Source: Woeseiaceae bacterium
GTDB taxonomy: Bacteria > Pseudomonadota > Gammaproteobacteria > Steroidobacterales > Woeseiaceae
Assembly: GCA_024640315.1 (NCBI GenBank)
Contig: JAHEFF010000011.1
Coordinates: forward strand, 1 to 64,000
Length of the DNA: 64,000 nt
Reading direction: 5' to 3'
Both the position numbers and the translations under genes were made by a program. Within the stretch, counting starts at the first letter, position 1. Each line of letters begins with the position of its first letter. The notes below the pieces were generated by a model. It ran no database searches. It was not told the DNA's origin and saw only the letters and a list, made by a program, of their open reading frames with translations. Positions 61,742 to 64,000 of this stretch are shown here, piece after piece.

Positions 61742-64000
61742 GCCGCCCGATCTGCCTGTTCGAGTCGACGAATGTTCCCCGTTTCGCCATCAAGTTCGAC
61801 CCAGTCGCCGTCACGCAACCACTGACACGCGTTCTCCACGCCGACGACCGCCGGTATTCCAAGCTCACGGGCAACAATGGCCGAATGTGACAACAGGCTT
61901 CCCCGCTCCATGATCATGCCGGTCACCAACGGGAAAATGGTGACCCAGCCCGGATCGGTGCGTTGTGCGACAAGTATCTCGCCATCCCGGATGTCGGACT
62001 TGCGTGGATCGCGTACGATCCGTACCGGCCCGCGCACCAGCCCCGGCGAACACGCCTGCCCGCTTCGAAAATCGGCGTGCTCACTGGCTCCGGATTGCGG
62101 CAGGTCACGCATCGAAGAGGCCAGCTGCGGCGGTCCACAAGTTACGAACCGCCGTGGAGGATCGTCACTACGCGAATAGGCATCGAATTCCTTGCGGCGA
62201 GATTCGGTAAGTGCCGACAGCCGGCTGCTAATCCCGGTTCCCCGGATAAAGCCGGTCACTTCCGCGACATCCAGGTAGAAGATGTCGTCGACATTAGTAA
62301 TGACGTTCTGCCGATGCAGCCGCCTGCCGATTTCGAGAAAGATTGCCCGAACACGACCATACACGCGGGTCCTTTCAAAGCGCAGGTTTTCCCTGTCCCG
62401 AACGCGGGCCCTCGCCAGGCGCAATACCGTTTGGAAAATCAGGCGCCGTACCGGTTTGCCATGTAGCGCAGTTGCAAGCTTCTGTTCTGCTGCGCTTCGT
62501 GAGCCGTCGGCGACACTACGCCTGCGGGGGGCCCGGGCGAGTTGCCCAATACTGCGCAACAGCGGCAGCGGATCGTCACCCAGGGTCCGACTCTCAAGTT
62601 TAAGCTCGTCGAGGCAGCGATCACCGAACTTGTCGAGGTAGCCCGAGTAGATCTCGTAAAACGCAACATGTTCTTTTATGCGGCTTTCAGCGATATCGGC
62701 CGGCGCGTCACAAAGAACCTTGACCAGCTCTTGATCCCCTGACGCGATGACAGCCATCTCCATCATCCTCCTCACTGGCTCGAGACTGATAATACCGGCT
62801 TCGCCCGCAACGAGATCATTGTGAATATCGACAAGATCATTCTCCAGCCAACGTGCACTGAGTTGCCGCAATGCGCCATGAAAGATCATGCAGTAAAGAT
62901 CGTTAACCAGCGGTGTATCCCACGCGGGAATTACCTCTGCCTGCAATGATTCATAGTAGTCAATGAGCTGGTCCAGTGACTTCCCTGGCAGATCCACTGG
63001 AAGCATCAGGCTGTCGAGCGTCCTGTGAAAACCTCGAACCGCCCGGTTGTGCGTAAGCAGTTTTGTCAGCAAGCGTTTTGCGACGCGAGCCAGCCCGAAC
63101 GATGCGCGCAAGCCCGCAAAGCGCTGATCGTCAGCCGGTCGCGGTACGGCTTCGGCCGGAAGGCTCTCCGTTACGCCCATCATCTGCTCCATAAACCGGC
63201 GATTGAATCGAAATCCCGGCGTCAACATCAGCAGCCGATACCAGTTAAGCAGGTTGTAATAGACGCGCCCCTGAATCAGTCCAATCATCTGTTCGTAGGC
63301 CCGTTCATTCTGCTGAATTGCCTTGTCACTGACACCAAGGACACGTCCCAGGTGCCGATAAGCTTCCTGGTAAGCCGAACGCGCGACCGAAAAAGTTAAC
63401 GGAGTGGTCACACCACCATAGCTCTCCACAATGTTGCTGTTGTCCCAAAGAGCATAAGCCCCGCCAGGCGTTTTGCCGCTGATTGCAGTGATATCTCTGC
63501 TTTGCAACAGGTACAGGCGGCCGCGTTCAATTGCCCATTCAATATCCTGTGGACGACCCAGATGGTCGCTTACCGCGCGAGCGAGAGCCGCTACTTGCTT
63601 AACCTGCCTGTCGCTAAGGCTGGCCTGCTCATTTTCCAGTTCACGCGCAATGATCTTTCCTTTTCTGCTGACGCGCCAGGTGTCGCCCTGCGACTCGCCG
63701 CTCACCAATGAATCGCCGGTGCCGATTGTCGCGGCGACAATCGCACAATCTCTGTCGCCGGTTACCGGATCTGCAGCAAAGGCGACGCCGGCCGAGTCTG
63801 CCTTGACCATGGATTGGACGAGCACGGCAGGAGTCGCACCGCTGCCACTTTGACCAATCGATTGCCGATATTTGTCGATGTGCTCACTTCGAGCCGAATC
63901 AACCACTTTCAGGGCGAATTCCGGAACTCTGTGCTGCTCGACCCAGAGATAACTCACAAATTGGCCGGCAAAAGACGATTGGTGGCCGTCTTCCTCCGTC
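61738..64000 (-). CDS. PEP synthase/rifampicin-phosphotransferase-like enzyme (5' end outside window)
   Basis: At least 753 residues; the frame is open to the window edge, so the N-terminus is missing. The visible part begins in the ATP-binding (PPDK_N) domain: SSFAGQFVSYLWV, VQSMVKADSAGVAFAADPVTG, QDIEWAIERGRLYLLQSRDI. A long central domain follows. The end is the swivelling phosphohistidine domain, GSLLSHSAIVARELGIPAVVGVENA, with catalytic His in SHSAIV. There is no PEP/pyruvate-binding TIM barrel, so this resembles rifampicin phosphotransferase and related antibiotic- or metabolite-phosphorylating enzymes rather than true PEP synthase. It heads the cluster. Confidence 0.85.
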   Translation of the reverse strand, partial: TEEDGHQSSFAGQFVSYLWVEQHRVPEFALKVVDSARSEHIDKYRQSIGQSGSGATPAVLVQSMVKADSAGVAFAADPVTGDRDCAIVAATIGTGDSLVSGESQGDTWRVSRKGKIIARELENEQASLSDRQVKQVAALARAVSDHLGRPQDIEWAIERGRLYLLQSRDITAISGKTPGGAYALWDNSNIVESYGGVTTPLTFSVARSAYQEAYRHLGRVLGVSDKAIQQNERAYEQMIGLIQGRVYYNLLNWYRLLMLTPGFRFNRRFMEQMMGVTESLPAEAVPRPADDQRFAGLRASFGLARVAKRLLTKLLTHNRAVRGFHRTLDSLMLPVDLPGKSLDQLIDYYESLQAEVIPAWDTPLVNDLYCMIFHGALRQLSARWLENDLVDIHNDLVAGEAGIISLEPVRRMMEMAVIASGDQELVKVLCDAPADIAESRIKEHVAFYEIYSGYLDKFGDRCLDELKLESRTLGDDPLPLLRSIGQLARAPRRRSVADGSRSAAEQKLATALHGKPVRRLIFQTVLRLARARVRDRENLRFERTRVYGRVRAIFLEIGRRLHRQNVITNVDDIFYLDVAEVTGFIRGTGISSRLSALTESRRKEFDAYSRSDDPPRRFVTCGPPQLASSMRDLPQSGASEHADFRSGQACSPGLVRGPVRIVRDPRKSDIRDGEILVAQRTDPGWVTIFPLVTGMIMERGSLLSHSAIVARELGIPAVVGVENACQWLRDGDWVELDGETGNIRRLEQADRAA

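Noticed and set aside
54256-64000. Prophage or integrative island explanation for the right-hand cluster
   Set aside because: No integrase, att-like duplications, phage genes or tRNA junction; base composition looks like the rest of the window.

Overview
The window is a dense, GC-rich chromosomal segment of a free-living aerobic gammaproteobacterium. The tol-pal operon next to ruvABC and yebC, the fused ThrA with ThrB and ThrC, RelA, RoxA/NudJ/MnmA next to PurB, and an E. coli-type TatD all point to that class. Placement below class (Woeseiales/Steroidobacterales-like) is inference only. No prophage, insertion sequence or CRISPR array was found. Both ends cut genes: mazG at the left and a PEP-synthase-like gene at the right.

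Layout. 1-2263 (minus): mazG (partial), a CoA-type Nudix hydrolase and fumC. 2371-12245: purB, a DUF1428 gene on the opposite strand, roxA, a PLD-like small protein, nudJ, mnmA, acnA, a sirtuin and a DUF2333 protein. 12285-18077: a YgjP-like metalloprotease, an exported VNG-repeat protein, a two-gene ABC exporter, tatD, an exported cyclase-family hydrolase and a NERD protein. 18135-22913: thrABC, followed by tRNA-Lys(TTT). 23139-31233: one long minus-strand block yebC-ruvC-ruvA-ruvB-ybgC-tolQRAB-pal-cpoB. 31390-39072: relA, convergent with the 2-oxoglutarate dehydrogenase operon sucA-sucB-lpdA. 39189-49170: a DUF5658 membrane protein, alkB with a coupled rubredoxin gene, a CPBP protease facing a small double-glycine-leader peptide gene, an outer-membrane barrel, a FAD oxidoreductase with an MFS carrier, arfB, a CadC-like regulator and a small RHH-like gene pair. 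49287-54259: a seven-heme TPR cytochrome, an M20 amidohydrolase and a Fic AMPylase gene. 54256-64000 (minus): a compact cluster of a PEP-utilising enzyme, an MMPL/RND exporter, a BtaA-like aminocarboxypropyl transferase, a polyprenol/phytol-kinase-like protein, a GNAT protein, an AMP-forming acyl ligase and a membrane coiled-coil protein.

Most striking is the DNA just upstream of fic (52804-53090): eighteen copies of the heptamer TGTCGAT or its complement, 13 of them exact. Their edges fall on a strict 10-bp grid, arranged as four 70-bp tandem units of alternating inverted sites, ending 20 bp before the fic start codon. The Fic protein has a C-terminal winged-helix-like region, so an extended autoregulatory DNA array is the simplest hypothesis.

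Other points of interest are a microcin/bacteriocin-like precursor (42201-42407, leader ending VSGG) tail-to-tail with a CPBP protease of the kind often associated with bacteriocin immunity, and the right-hand cluster, which looks like an uncharacterised pathway for making and exporting a modified lipid.

Central carbon metabolism is well represented (fumC, acnA, sucAB-lpdA). A sirtuin with the desuccinylase-type Tyr/Arg pair sits directly behind aconitase, and alkane hydroxylation (alkB plus rubredoxin) indicates hydrocarbon use.
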